Shown here one piece after another: positions 44,664 to 54,393 of a stretch of 64,000 nucleotides of DNA (within the stretch, counting starts at the first letter, position 1; each line of letters begins with the position of its first letter). Below the pieces are notes generated by a model. The model had not been told where the DNA came from and made no database searches. It saw nothing but the letters and a program-made list of their open reading frames with translations. Position numbers and translations under genes: made by a program. Source of the stretch: Bradyrhizobium barranii subsp. barranii (GTDB lineage Bacteria > Pseudomonadota > Alphaproteobacteria > Rhizobiales > Xanthobacteraceae); NCBI RefSeq assembly GCF_017565645.3, contig NZ_CP086136.1, positions 4,199,501 to 4,263,500 on the forward strand, given 5' to 3'.

Positions 44664-45602
44664 GTGAATTTATTTGGCCGAAATCAGGAATTGACATCTC
44701 GGCCGACGCCGTCAGGCGAACGCAGCTCCAATAAATACGGCGTCGCCGGGCTGCTGGCCTCATCCGCCACGCGAGGTTGGTCAAATCTAAAGGCAGAGCT
44801 TCGCAGCCACCGCGGTACGGTTGCCTGGAATAACCCCCAGCCTGATGCCGAGATCTGCGTTGATGTGCGCGGTAGTCGGTCCGTTGTCACGCGTCGGCCG
44901 GACGGGGCCATCGACTCGACCATCTCCGAACGTGGAACCATCTGGTTTCGTCCGGCCGGCGTGCACGAAGGCCTGATCGACATGTCCGAGCCGGTGCCCG
45001 CGATCTTACATCTTTACCTACCGCCCGGTTTGTTCTTGTCGCATGATCTGGGTGAAGGGTTCGGCGCGACGGCGATCGATTCACTCCGCCACAAGGGCGG
45101 CTTCCGCGATCCACTGCTTGCCGAGATTGCCTTTGCCATCATGCTCGAATTGGAACACGAGACGTCCGCGGGCAGGCTGCTCGCCGAAACCCTGGCATTG
45201 AGTCTGGTGGCAAGATTGATCCAGAACCATGCTGCGCCGCGGTCCGGCTTGGTCACGCCGGCCGCAGGGGAAGGGCTCGACCGACGCAGATTGGCGCGCG
45301 TGCTCGACTATATCGAAGCCAATTTGGAGGGCGATCTGACGGTAGCGCGGCTGGCCTCGGTTGCCTGCCTGAGCGAGTTTTATTTCGCGCGCGCGTTCAA
45401 GGCCGCCATCGGCAAATCGCCGCATCGGCATGTCAGTGCAAGGCGCCTCGAACGCGCCAAGGATCTGCTCTGCGATGCGGATCGGGCCTTGGTCGATATC
45501 GCCCTCGGGCTCAGGTTTTCGTGCCAGGCCAATTTCACCCGCGCATTCGGGCGAGCCACGGGCCAGACACCGGCGCAATATCGGCGAAACCGGCTGGCTT
45601 GA
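44664..45602 (+). CDS. AraC-family regulator
   Basis: A 312-residue regulator. The C-terminal DNA-binding domain has LTVARLASVACLSEFYFARA and ALVDIALGLRFSCQANFTRA, ending TGQTPAQYRRNRLA. The N-terminal half contains SERGTIWFRPAGVHEGLID, a cupin-like sensor. The start is a GTG with AAAGGTGA upstream. It is followed on the same strand by the SDR and nitronate monooxygenase genes and probably regulates them. Confidence 0.87.
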   Translation: MNLFGRNQELTSRPTPSGERSSNKYGVAGLLASSATRGWSNLKAELRSHRGTVAWNNPQPDAEICVDVRGSRSVVTRRPDGAIDSTISERGTIWFRPAGVHEGLIDMSEPVPAILHLYLPPGLFLSHDLGEGFGATAIDSLRHKGGFRDPLLAEIAFAIMLELEHETSAGRLLAETLALSLVARLIQNHAAPRSGLVTPAAGEGLDRRRLARVLDYIEANLEGDLTVARLASVACLSEFYFARAFKAAIGKSPHRHVSARRLERAKDLLCDADRALVDIALGLRFSCQANFTRAFGRATGQTPAQYRRNRLA

Positions 45603-45739
45603 CTTTGTTACCGATGTAACGATCTGCATCCACCGACGGCAGGAAATGACAATAGCTGAGCAGGCGATGCAAAGAGGCATTGCCTCGATCAGGGTAACTG
45701 TTCGCTCATCCATGCACTTTGCGTGAAGGAGAAGCGAAT

Positions 45740-46453
45740 ATGACGTCCGAACGGAAGGTTGCCATCATCACCGGAGCATCGCGCGGCATTGGCGCAGGAT
45801 TGCTCGAGGCCTACCGGGATATCGGCTACCACGTCGTTGCCAGTTCTCGTTCGATCGGCAGGAGCGACGATCCGTCGATGCTCGCGGTCGATGGCGATAT
45901 CGCCAGCGCAAAGACGGCCGATCGCATCGTGGAACTGGCCATCGAGCGCTTCGGACGGATCGATACGCTCGTCAACAATGCCGGCCTGTTCATTGCGAAG
46001 CCCTTTACCGAGTATTCTGAGGCCGACTTCGCCAAGATGGTCGGGGTCAATCTCGCGGGCTTTTTCAATCTGACGCAGCGGGTGGCGGCGCGGATGCTGC
46101 TCGCGGGCTCGGGTCACATCGTCAATATCACGGCTACGATCGCCGAGCAGCCGATGGCGTCCCTGGCGGCGGCGCTCGCGGCGCTAACCAAAGGCGGTCT
46201 CAACGCGATCACCCGCTCGCTCGCGATCGAGTACGCAAGCCGGAATATCCGCGTGAATGCCATATCGCCTGGTGCGATCGCGACCCCTATGCATGCGCCG
46301 GAGGCGCATGGCTTCCTCGCAAGCTTGCAGCCGATGGGCCGCATGGGCGAGATACAGGAGGTCGTCGACGCCGTGATGTATCTTGAGCGAGCGGCTTTCG
46401 TCACCGGCGAGATCATGCATGTCGACGGCGGCGCGTCCGCCGGCCACTGGTAG
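45740..46453 (+). CDS. SDR-like protein lacking the catalytic Tyr
   Basis: A 237-residue SDR-fold protein with the cofactor loop TGASRGIG and LVNNAGLF. The usual Ser and Tyr-x3-Lys are changed: VNITATIAEQPMASL has Thr at the Ser position and AALAALTKGG keeps Lys but has Ala where Tyr is expected. Such members (SDR without YxxxK) exist and act as binding or atypical proteins. AAGGAG precedes the ATG. The gene for nitronate monooxygenase starts ten bases after the stop. Confidence 0.82.
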   Translation: MTSERKVAIITGASRGIGAGLLEAYRDIGYHVVASSRSIGRSDDPSMLAVDGDIASAKTADRIVELAIERFGRIDTLVNNAGLFIAKPFTEYSEADFAKMVGVNLAGFFNLTQRVAARMLLAGSGHIVNITATIAEQPMASLAAALAALTKGGLNAITRSLAIEYASRNIRVNAISPGAIATPMHAPEAHGFLASLQPMGRMGEIQEVVDAVMYLERAAFVTGEIMHVDGGASAGHW

Positions 46454-46463
46454 GAGGCGTGCG

Positions 46464-47543
46464 ATGTGGTCTGACCGACGTCTTGTTGAATTGTTCAAGA
46501 TCGAGCATCCGATTGTGCTGGCACCAATGGCCGGATTGGGCACGGTAGACCTTGCAGCCGCGGTCTCGAATGCCGGCGGCATGGGCTCGATCGGCTGCGC
46601 TGTCTTGACGCCTGAGCTCATTGCAAAGACCGTTGCCGAGCTACGGCGACTGACGAAGAAACCAATCAATCTCAACTTCTTCTGCCACGATGCGGCAAAG
46701 GCGGACGCCGCTCGCGAGCGTGCCTGGCATGAGAAGCTTTCGTCGTATTATCGCGAACTGGGCATCGCCCCCGCAACGGCTGCACCGCGCCTCGATCTCG
46801 CTCCGTTCGGCGATGCCGCGTCCGCCGTAGTCGAACAGGTCCGGCCGGAGGTGGTAAGCTTTCATTTCGGTTTGCCCGAGCCCGGATTGGTCGATCGGGT
46901 CAAGGCAGCCGGCTGCAAGGTGATCTCATCGGCGACGACAGTCGACGAAGCATGCTGGCTCGAAAAGCATGGTGCCGATGCGATCATCGCTCAGGGGTAC
47001 GAAGCCGGAGGACATCGCGGCTTATTCCTTGATTCTGACCGCGAGCGCGCGATCGCCTCACAGGCCGGCACGTTCGCCCTTGTGCCACAAGTCACTGACG
47101 CCGTCAGCGTGCCCGTGATAGCAGCCGGCGGGATCGGGGATGGGCGAGGGATCGCAGCGGCGTTCGCACTCGGGGCCGCCGGCGTGCAGGTTGGAACCGC
47201 CTTTCTGCTTTGTGCCGAGTCGGCAACGCCCCCGCTTCATCGCGAGGCTCTGCGAAATGCGCGGTTGAACCGGACTGTCATGACCAACGTGTTCTCCGGG
47301 CGACCGGCGAGGGTTCTGGTCAATCGCCTTGCCGCCGAGATTGGTCCCTGGTCGGACGCGGCGCCGGACTTTCCGCTGCCCATGGGCGAACTGTCGCCGC
47401 TGCGTGCTGCGGCTGAGCAGAATGGAAGCTCCGATTTCACGCCACTCTGGTCAGGTCAGGCGGCCGCGCTTGCCCGCGAGATGCCCGCCAGAATGTTGAT
47501 GGACGTCCTCGTGCGGGAAGCCACCAAGTCTGGAGGCAGCTGA
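46464..47543 (+). CDS. Nitronate monooxygenase (2-nitropropane dioxygenase family)
   Basis: A 359-residue FMN-dependent TIM-barrel oxygenase. The N-terminal HPIVLAPMAGLGTVDLAAAV, GADAIIAQGYEAGGHRG with the catalytic His, and the phosphate-binding VPVIAAGGIGDGRGIAAAFA and GVQVGTAFLL are all family marks. It detoxifies alkyl nitronates by oxidative denitrification. TAGGAGG precedes the ATG. It is in an operon with the SDR-like gene. Confidence 0.92.
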   Translation: MWSDRRLVELFKIEHPIVLAPMAGLGTVDLAAAVSNAGGMGSIGCAVLTPELIAKTVAELRRLTKKPINLNFFCHDAAKADAARERAWHEKLSSYYRELGIAPATAAPRLDLAPFGDAASAVVEQVRPEVVSFHFGLPEPGLVDRVKAAGCKVISSATTVDEACWLEKHGADAIIAQGYEAGGHRGLFLDSDRERAIASQAGTFALVPQVTDAVSVPVIAAGGIGDGRGIAAAFALGAAGVQVGTAFLLCAESATPPLHREALRNARLNRTVMTNVFSGRPARVLVNRLAAEIGPWSDAAPDFPLPMGELSPLRAAAEQNGSSDFTPLWSGQAAALAREMPARMLMDVLVREATKSGGS

Positions 47544-47740
47544 TGTCCGGCTTGGGATACCAACCAAAGTCCGAATTGGGTCGAAGTCCGGCGTGGTTCG
47601 CTGCGGATCGGCGCGCCGGGTTTACCCTGCGAAGACCTGTCGTTGAGGAGCGCTGTCGGCAGGGATGGGCCATCAGCAGACATTGCGGCTGACTTTCGCG
47701 CCACCGTTCAAACGCCCGGCCGGTCTGCTTTGGGGGCGCG

Positions 47741-48163
47741 CTAGACGCGCGTGCGCGGTAGCGAGGTCGAGCCGAACCGATTGTCGCCAGGCCGTCCGGG
47801 AAATGCACTCAGGATTGTCGCCAATAAAAGATAAGGAAGCCAATACGGAATGCTGAGCGCGGCGACGAGGAGAGGAATTGCGAGGATTGTGAGCGCCCAC
47901 CAACCCGAGATGTTGAAGTCATGTAGTCGCTTCATAAGGATTGCAGCGAGCGGCCAGAGCGAGATAAAGAGGACAGCCGGGACGATGGGCCAGTCGAGCG
48001 GAGGGTTGACGCTATAGTATTGGGGTCCTGAATCAGTGAGCTTCCTCGCGACGCGCACGACGAGCATGCCGACTAGCACAAGTCCCAAAAGTCCCAATCG
48101 AAATTCCTGCGGACCGATGCGGCCTTTCATGGATAAAAAATACCAAATGAAAGCTGAGTGCAT
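47741..48163 (-). CDS. DUF805 membrane protein
   Basis: A 140-residue membrane protein of the DUF805 (YhaH-like) family with four hydrophobic segments. The family-specific AAILMKRLHDFNISGWWAL stretch is present, as is the N-terminal WYFLSMKGRIGPQEFRLG. GGAGGCGC precedes the ATG at 48163. Function unknown. Confidence 0.85.
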   Translation of the reverse strand: MHSAFIWYFLSMKGRIGPQEFRLGLLGLVLVGMLVVRVARKLTDSGPQYYSVNPPLDWPIVPAVLFISLWPLAAILMKRLHDFNISGWWALTILAIPLLVAALSIPYWLPYLLLATILSAFPGRPGDNRFGSTSLPRTRV

Positions 48164-48408
48164 GCGCCTCCGAGATCATCCTGTCCGATAGCTGTAGTGC
48201 AACGCTTAAGCAGCATAGGCTATTCAGCCCAACACTATCCGAATAGATAACCTAAAATTGTGCGCACGGGCGGACAATCGCCGACGGTCACAATAGGATC
48301 AGGCCAGCAGCGTCGCATAGGACGCGAGAGGGCGATGCCCCCCGGTCGGCGCTGGGCTGATCTGTGCTAGGCTTCGTCAACACATGGTTGGTTTTGGCGG
48401 AGGCGATT

Positions 48409-49167
48409 GTGAGGCGACGTGAGTTCATCGCGCTCCTCGGCGGCGCGGCGGCAATCCGACCACTCGGCGCGCATGCGGAGCGTCCGCGAGAGCGCATCCT
48501 CTATTTCACATACTCCGCCGGCTACCGGCATGATGTCATACCGCTTTCTAAGGTTATCCTGACCCAGCTCGGAAGCCATTCGGGTGTTTTTGAAGTCACT
48601 GCAACGGAAGACACGTCCGAATTTTCTACCGAAAACCTCGAGCGCTACGCAGCGGTGATGTTCTATACGTCAGGAGAACTTCCGATGAGCGACGCGCAAA
48701 AGAGAGCTCTTCTCGACTTTGTGCGCTCGGGCCGCGGGTTCCTCGGCGTTCATTCGGCGACGGACACATTCTACACTTGGCCGGACTATCTCGATCTGGT
48801 CGGCGGCTACTTTAATGGTCATCCTTGGCATCAGGCCGTGAAGATCGAGGTGGTTGATCCCGGCGATCCCCTGGTGGCTTTTCTCGGGAATTCGTTGCAA
48901 GTCGAGGACGAGATCTACCAAATCGGCGACTTCGACTATCGTGGTTCACGCGTGCTCCTGCGCCTCGACCCAAGCTCGGTGGACCTTGGCAAGACCGGCG
49001 TACATCAACGATTCTATGGCTGGCCTCTCACCTGGACCCGATTCTATGGCGAGGGACGAGTATTTTATTCGGCGTTAGGCCACGAGCCGTCAGTTTGGCG
49101 GGACGCCCGCTACCAGCGAATTCTCACGAACGCTATCCTGTGGTCTATGCGAAGGTCGCCCTGGTAG
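48409..49167 (+). CDS. Tat-exported ThuA-like protein
   Basis: A 252-residue protein with a Tat-type signal peptide, MRRREFIALLGGAAAIRPLG, ending in AHA. The mature part is ThuA-like, a class-I glutamine-amidotransferase-like fold, with RILYFTYSAGYRHDVIPLSK, SGRGFLGVHSATDTFYTWPD and GRVFYSALGHEPSVW. ThuA acts in trehalose use in rhizobia; the role of secreted members is not clear. The GTG start has GGCGGAGGCG upstream. Confidence 0.85.
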   Translation: MRRREFIALLGGAAAIRPLGAHAERPRERILYFTYSAGYRHDVIPLSKVILTQLGSHSGVFEVTATEDTSEFSTENLERYAAVMFYTSGELPMSDAQKRALLDFVRSGRGFLGVHSATDTFYTWPDYLDLVGGYFNGHPWHQAVKIEVVDPGDPLVAFLGNSLQVEDEIYQIGDFDYRGSRVLLRLDPSSVDLGKTGVHQRFYGWPLTWTRFYGEGRVFYSALGHEPSVWRDARYQRILTNAILWSMRRSPW

Positions 49168-49331
49168 ACGCCGCGGCACTTCGCATTTGCGCCACCGCCG
49201 GATTCGTTGGCTGGTGTCCATGCCTGAGAGGTTCGGACCGTCTTGGTCTGCGACTTCCGCTCCGGGTCAAAATGCGAAGAACTCAGAGTGAGCCTTGATG
49301 ATCCTGACATCGCAGCCCTGCATGGCCGCCG

Positions 49332-50219
49332 TCAGCCCAACGCCTCCATCCAGCCGGCGACGGCCCGTCCGATCTCGTCCGGCGAATCTTCCTGGACAAA
49401 ATGGAGTCCCGAGATCGTCACCTCGGTCTGTGCCGGGAGGCTGCGGGCCAAATCGAGAACCGGGCCATGGGCGAGGATCCCACCGGGCTCCGCCCTCAGG
49501 AACAACTTGGGTATATGGCTCGTCTTAAGCCAGTCAGCGTAGGCGGTCACGATCGCAGTCACGTCGGCGGGCTCGCCCTCGATGGGGATTTGCCTTGGCC
49601 ACGTCAGCGTCGGACGCCGGCCCTCGCCGGGCTCGGCGAAGGGCCGTCGGTACTCCGCCATATCCTCGTCGGACATTTTGCGAAGGATGGCTCCCGGCAG
49701 GATCTTCTCGATGAAGAAATTGTCTCGCAAGACCATTTCCTCGCCTTTCTCGGAACGTAGCCCCTGCAAGGCGTGACGCATTTCGAACTTGTCCCAGTGG
49801 TCCCAGTATTGCGGCCCCATGATCGCCTCCATGTACGCGATACCCTTCACGGCCTCGCGGTGGCGGTTTGCCCAGTCGAAGCCGAGCGCCGAACCCCAGT
49901 CATGGATGACGAGGGTGACCCGTTCGCGCACGTCCAGGGACTCGAGCAGGGCGTCGAGATAGCGGCGGTGCTCGACGAAGCGATACGAGTTGGGACCGCT
50001 GTCAGGCAGCTTGTCGGAATCGCCCATGCCGATCAGGTCGGGGGCGATGCAGCGACCCAGCGGCTTCAGGTGCGGCAACACATTGCGCCAGAGATACGAC
50101 GAAGTGGGATTGCCGTGCAGCAGTACGATGGGGTCGCCCTTTCCCACCTCGACATACGCCATCTCGCGGCCGAGGACCCGCCGCCGCTGCTTCTTATAGG
50201 GAAATGCCGCAGAGATCAT
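49332..50219 (-). CDS. Haloalkane dehalogenase
   Basis: A 295-residue alpha/beta hydrolase of the haloalkane dehalogenase family. The nucleophile is Asp107 in VIHDWGSALGF, with the halide-binding Trp108 and Asn37 (HGNPTSS); Glu131 (AYMEAI) is the likely acid and His273 (GLHFVQED) the base. The layout (Asn plus Trp, Glu after beta-6) fits subfamily II, like DbjA/LinB. It converts haloalkanes to alcohols. GGGAGAGCG precedes the ATG at 50219. Confidence 0.9.
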   Translation of the reverse strand: MISAAFPYKKQRRRVLGREMAYVEVGKGDPIVLLHGNPTSSYLWRNVLPHLKPLGRCIAPDLIGMGDSDKLPDSGPNSYRFVEHRRYLDALLESLDVRERVTLVIHDWGSALGFDWANRHREAVKGIAYMEAIMGPQYWDHWDKFEMRHALQGLRSEKGEEMVLRDNFFIEKILPGAILRKMSDEDMAEYRRPFAEPGEGRRPTLTWPRQIPIEGEPADVTAIVTAYADWLKTSHIPKLFLRAEPGGILAHGPVLDLARSLPAQTEVTISGLHFVQEDSPDEIGRAVAGWMEALG

Positions 50220-50533
50220 GTTCGCTCTCCCGTTTACATTTGGGCGCAGCGACACCGCGAAGCCTGCGCAACAGCGCGCCGCTGGGTTAGACAGTGATCT
50301 TACTCGGGCCCTGCATCAATCGCTTGCCCGCCATTGATGCTGTTTTGCTAATCTTGCTCAGAAGATCACCCAAGCAGATACTGGGTATCAAGCCATTGAT
50401 ATGCCGCGCGTTAAGCGGATAGTTCGACGGCCCTTGCCCACTGCCCAGATCAACGTTTAAGCTGATTTCCTGGAGCGGTTCCCTGATCTGATGCTGAGAT
50501 TTTCTTAGGATTACTCAACCGACGGGGCAGGCC
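50220..50533. other. Divergent intergenic region before the large regulator
   Basis: This 314-base gap separates the haloalkane dehalogenase and the large ATPase regulator, which are divergent, so both promoters should be here. I see no gene and no clear operator. Confidence 0.5.
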
Positions 50534-53404
50534 GTGATGGCCGAGCAAGGCCTACGAGCCGTCTATGAGTCGAACGGGTGGGAGATCGATCTTACCCAGC
50601 GTGAGCTGCGGTCCCGAGGTGTTTCCGTTCCGATCGGGAACCGCGCATTCGAGATTCTGGAGATTCTGGTTCAGTCGGGCGGCGAGCTTGTCACCAAGCG
50701 CGATCTTATAGATCGGGTGTGGCCGGTTGCGACGGTCGAAGAAAACACGCTCCAGATTCATATATCCGCCATTCGCAAGGCGCTCGGCGCAGATCGCGAG
50801 TTGTTGAAGACGGTGTCCGGCCGCGGCTATCACCTGCGCGGCATCTGGACCATGCGGCCAGCAACCGGACCGGGACATCCACTCTACCTAAAGGAAAGTG
50901 CGTCGGCGCAGCCATTAGCGTCGACCAACCTGCCGCAGCCGGTTTCAGCGTTGATCGGCCGCACCGCCGAGGTCGAGGAAATCTCGAAGCTTGTCCGTGC
51001 CGGCCGGCTCGTCACCCTGACCGGGGCGGGGGGCATCGGCAAGACACGGCTCGCGCTCGCGGTCGCCCGTGAACTGCTGCCGCATTTTCCAGAGGGCGTG
51101 TGGCTGGCCGAGTTCTCGCCGCTCGCTGATCCCAGTCTGGTTCCCATAGCGCTCGCTGTCGCGATCGGACTCAAGTTCGGCGGAGGTGAAATTTCGACGC
51201 AGCGCGTGGCGCTGGCACTGGCAGCGCGGCGCTTGTTGGTGGTGTTGGACACCTGCGAGCATGTGATCGACGCCGCGGCGAGGATGGCTGAGGGCGTGCT
51301 GCGAGCCGGATCCTCGGCTCAGATCATCGCAACCAGCCGCGAGCCGCTCCGGGCCGAGGGGGAGCAGGTCTACTGGGTGCAGCCGCTCTCGATTCCGACG
51401 GAGGACGCGGACGATCTCCTGGAATACGGCGCCGTCAGACTATTCATCGAACGTGCACGAGCAACCGAGGCAGGGGCGGTTCTGGATGGCTATCAGGCAA
51501 AGACGATCGCGGCGATCTGCCGGCGTCTTGATGGCATACCGCTCGCGATTGAAATGGCGGCGGCACGTGTCACGGCACTCGGTGTCGAAGAACTCGCCGC
51601 TCACCTTGACGATCGCTTTCAGCTGCTGACCGGAGGGCGGACGGCGCTGCCGCGGCACCAAACTCTGCGGGCGACCTTCGATTGGAGCTACGAGCTACTG
51701 ACTGAGCCTGAGCTGGTGCTCCTCCGCCGGCTCGCGGTCTTCGCCGGCGCCATCGACCTGGAGGCGATCTGCGCGGTGGTAACGGGCGCCGGGATCGCTT
51801 TGCCGGACGTGGTCGATGGAATTTCCAGCCTGGTTTCGAAGTCGCTGGTTGTGGCGGAAATCGATGCCACCACGGCGCGCTACCGCTTATTGGATACGAC
51901 CCATACGTATGCCCTCGAAAAGCTCGGCGAGAGCGGGGAACGGGAACGGCTCGCGCGCCGCCATGCCGAATATTACCGGGACTTGTTCGAGCGGGCTGAA
52001 GCGGAGCTGGAGATGCGCCCCACGGTCGACTGGATGGGCGACTACGGACGGCACATCGACAACCTGCGCGCGGCGCTGGGTTGGGCCTTTTCACCCAGCG
52101 GTGACGTGCAGATTGGCGCGGGGCTGACCGCGGCCGCAGTGCCCCTATGCGTCCATTCGTCGTTGCTGGAGGAATGCCGCGGCCGCGTGGAGCGGGCGAT
52201 CGGCGCCCTTGGGGCTGCCGTCAATGGCGACGCGCGCCTCGAGATGAAGCTGTATACCGCGCTCGGTACGACCCTGATATTTGTCACCGACGCGAAAATT
52301 CCCGCGCTCGGCGAAGCCTGGACAAAGGCGCTGGAGCTTGCAGAGAGGCTTGACGATGTCGAGCACCAATTGCGGTCGCTGCTAGGCCTGTGGTTCTTTC
52401 ACCGGGTCGCCGGCCGCCTTCGCGCCTCCTTGACCGCCGCGCAACGATTCAGCGCTCTTGCGGCAAGCCGGTCAAATTCCAACGATCGGCTGATCGGTGA
52501 GCGATTGATCGGCATCTCGCAGCAATGCTTCGGCGATCAAGCGAGCGCGAGGTATCACCTCGAACGCATGCTCGCGCACTATGTTCCTCCAGTCCAAAAG
52601 TCGCGGATCAGCCGTTTCCGGAGCAACCAGCGGGTGACCGCCGGCGCCTTTCTGGGCCGGACCCTATGGCTGCAGGGATTTCCGGATCGCGCAATGCACG
52701 TCACCGAAACATACCTGCATGAGGCATCTGCCAGCAGACACGTCAACTCGGTGTGCTACATCGTCGCCAACGCAGCATGCCCGATCGCGCTGTGGAGCGG
52801 CGATATGGATGTCGCAGACCATTACGTGGCAAGGCTGATCGACCTTTCGACCAGGCATTCGCTGATGCGCTATGTTGCCTTTGCCCGCAGCCATCAAGGA
52901 CTGCTTGCGATCAAGCGCGGAGATACCGCCGGCGGCTTGCCGCTGCTGCGGTCAGGCATCGACGAACTCGGCGACGAAGTCAACGCATCGCATCGCTATT
53001 TCCTGTTCGTTGGTGAGATGGCGGAAGGCTTGGGGCGCGTCGGGCAAGTGGGCGAAGGACTTTCGGTGGTACACGATGCGATCGCGCGCGCAGAGGAGAC
53101 CGAAGAACGCTTGAGTATCGCCGAGCTGCTGCGCATCAAGGGCGAACTGCTGCTGTTGCAAGGTGCACCCGGCGCTGCGGCAACGGCCGAGGATCAGTTT
53201 TTCCGGGCGATGAAGTGGGCGAGCCTGCAGGGCGCTCTGTCCTGGGAACTACGCGCCGCCACAAGCTTGGCACAGTTGTTTCGCGATCGGGACCGACCGG
53301 CTGACGCGAAGGCGCTGCTACAACCGATTTACGACCGGTTTACCGAAGGTCTCGACACCGCCGACCTTAAGCGAGCAAGAGGTCTCTTGCGTGATCTCAG
53401 TTAA
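50534..53404 (+). CDS. Winged-helix regulator with NB-ARC-type ATPase and TPR-like C-terminus
   Basis: A 956-residue multidomain regulator. Residues ~12-103 are an OmpR/SARP-type winged helix (ELVTKRDLIDRVWPVATVEE, GRGYHLRG). Then follow an ATPase domain with Walker A TLTGAGGIGKTRLA (Lys170) and Walker B LLVVLDTCEHV, and a long all-helical C-terminus suited to TPR repeats. Proteins of this type (COG3903) couple ligand or partner binding to transcription. It starts GTG-ATG (50534/50537). The ligand is unknown. The truncated gene at the right window edge has a similar C-terminus. Confidence 0.88.
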   Translation: MMAEQGLRAVYESNGWEIDLTQRELRSRGVSVPIGNRAFEILEILVQSGGELVTKRDLIDRVWPVATVEENTLQIHISAIRKALGADRELLKTVSGRGYHLRGIWTMRPATGPGHPLYLKESASAQPLASTNLPQPVSALIGRTAEVEEISKLVRAGRLVTLTGAGGIGKTRLALAVARELLPHFPEGVWLAEFSPLADPSLVPIALAVAIGLKFGGGEISTQRVALALAARRLLVVLDTCEHVIDAAARMAEGVLRAGSSAQIIATSREPLRAEGEQVYWVQPLSIPTEDADDLLEYGAVRLFIERARATEAGAVLDGYQAKTIAAICRRLDGIPLAIEMAAARVTALGVEELAAHLDDRFQLLTGGRTALPRHQTLRATFDWSYELLTEPELVLLRRLAVFAGAIDLEAICAVVTGAGIALPDVVDGISSLVSKSLVVAEIDATTARYRLLDTTHTYALEKLGESGERERLARRHAEYYRDLFERAEAELEMRPTVDWMGDYGRHIDNLRAALGWAFSPSGDVQIGAGLTAAAVPLCVHSSLLEECRGRVERAIGALGAAVNGDARLEMKLYTALGTTLIFVTDAKIPALGEAWTKALELAERLDDVEHQLRSLLGLWFFHRVAGRLRASLTAAQRFSALAASRSNSNDRLIGERLIGISQQCFGDQASARYHLERMLAHYVPPVQKSRISRFRSNQRVTAGAFLGRTLWLQGFPDRAMHVTETYLHEASASRHVNSVCYIVANAACPIALWSGDMDVADHYVARLIDLSTRHSLMRYVAFARSHQGLLAIKRGDTAGGLPLLRSGIDELGDEVNASHRYFLFVGEMAEGLGRVGQVGEGLSVVHDAIARAEETEERLSIAELLRIKGELLLLQGAPGAAATAEDQFFRAMKWASLQGALSWELRAATSLAQLFRDRDRPADAKALLQPIYDRFTEGLDTADLKRARGLLRDLS

Positions 53405-53540
53405 GCCAATCTCCGTTCTTAGCGAGGCTCTGATGTTTGGGGGAAGTTTTGCTTGCTCAATTGAGGAGGCAAGTACCTCAGCTTCCCGGGCGCTGTATTG
53501 ATCTCGCTGGTAGGGAATCCCGCGAGGTGCCGTTGCCCGT

Positions 53541-54191
53541 TCATACAGCTTGCTGAAACACCCCCGTTGAATTGCGCGCGAAACGGAGGAAGAACCTCTG
53601 CATTGCCTGATCCGCCTTGGTTCGGGCTGCGACCAATGCATCAGGACCAAGGGACGATCCTTCAACGGAGAAGAACGTCAAATCATGCAGCCCGATGGTG
53701 CCGAGGATAGCTTTTAGATACGGCGTGAGAAAATCGGGCTGATGCGCGCGATCGCCGGAAAACCGTCCGCCCGAGGACACTGCGACAAAAACCGGACGGT
53801 CGCGCAACGCCCCCAGTTTTCCCTGGGCAGTCACGTCGAACGTTCGACGGACTCGAACGACGTGATCTATCCACGCTTTGAGAGCGGCAGGCACGGTGAA
53901 GTTGTGCATCGGAGTTGCGATGACGACGAAGTCCGCGCTCTCCAGTTCCTGGATCAGTTCTTCGGACCGGGACATGGAACCCTCGACAAACATTTCCAGG
54001 CTCGATCGCTCGGTCGCGCCAAGAGCAGTTGCGTAGCTTTCATCGATATCGGGGACGCCGCTGATCGGTCGAACGATGACGGTTGCCGTCGGCTCGCGAT
54101 CCAGCAAGTGGCCGACGAGTTTCTGGGATAGCCTGTAACTCTCCGAGGCCTGCCCGCGGGGGCTGCAAATCAATTGCAGTATTTTCGTCAT
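53541..54191 (-). CDS. azoR: FMN-dependent NADH-azoreductase
   Basis: A 216-residue flavodoxin-fold reductase of the AzoR/AcpD family. Marks are MTKILQLICSPRGQASESYR at the start, the FMN-binding VVIATPMHNFTVPAALKAWI and FVAVSSGGRFSG. It reduces azo dyes and quinones with NADH. The start at 54191 follows GGAAAG; the open frame extends upstream without support. It is divergent from a MocR-type regulator. Confidence 0.88.
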   Translation of the reverse strand: MTKILQLICSPRGQASESYRLSQKLVGHLLDREPTATVIVRPISGVPDIDESYATALGATERSSLEMFVEGSMSRSEELIQELESADFVVIATPMHNFTVPAALKAWIDHVVRVRRTFDVTAQGKLGALRDRPVFVAVSSGGRFSGDRAHQPDFLTPYLKAILGTIGLHDLTFFSVEGSSLGPDALVAARTKADQAMQRFFLRFARNSTGVFQQAV

Positions 54192-54393
54192 CTGCTTTCC
54201 AATCTCTGCTGTCCGAACTCTGATCATCAGCAAAGAGCAATTTCGGCCTACATCCAAGGACCATGAATGAGCTTTGCGACTGGTCCATGATTTGTCGGCG
54301 CAGGCTGACCGCTGCAGCGTGCGAGAAGTGGAGACCAATCCGAACTGTTATGGCATAGTGGGTTTTTCGTTCATCGAAAGATCGGATCGGGCC

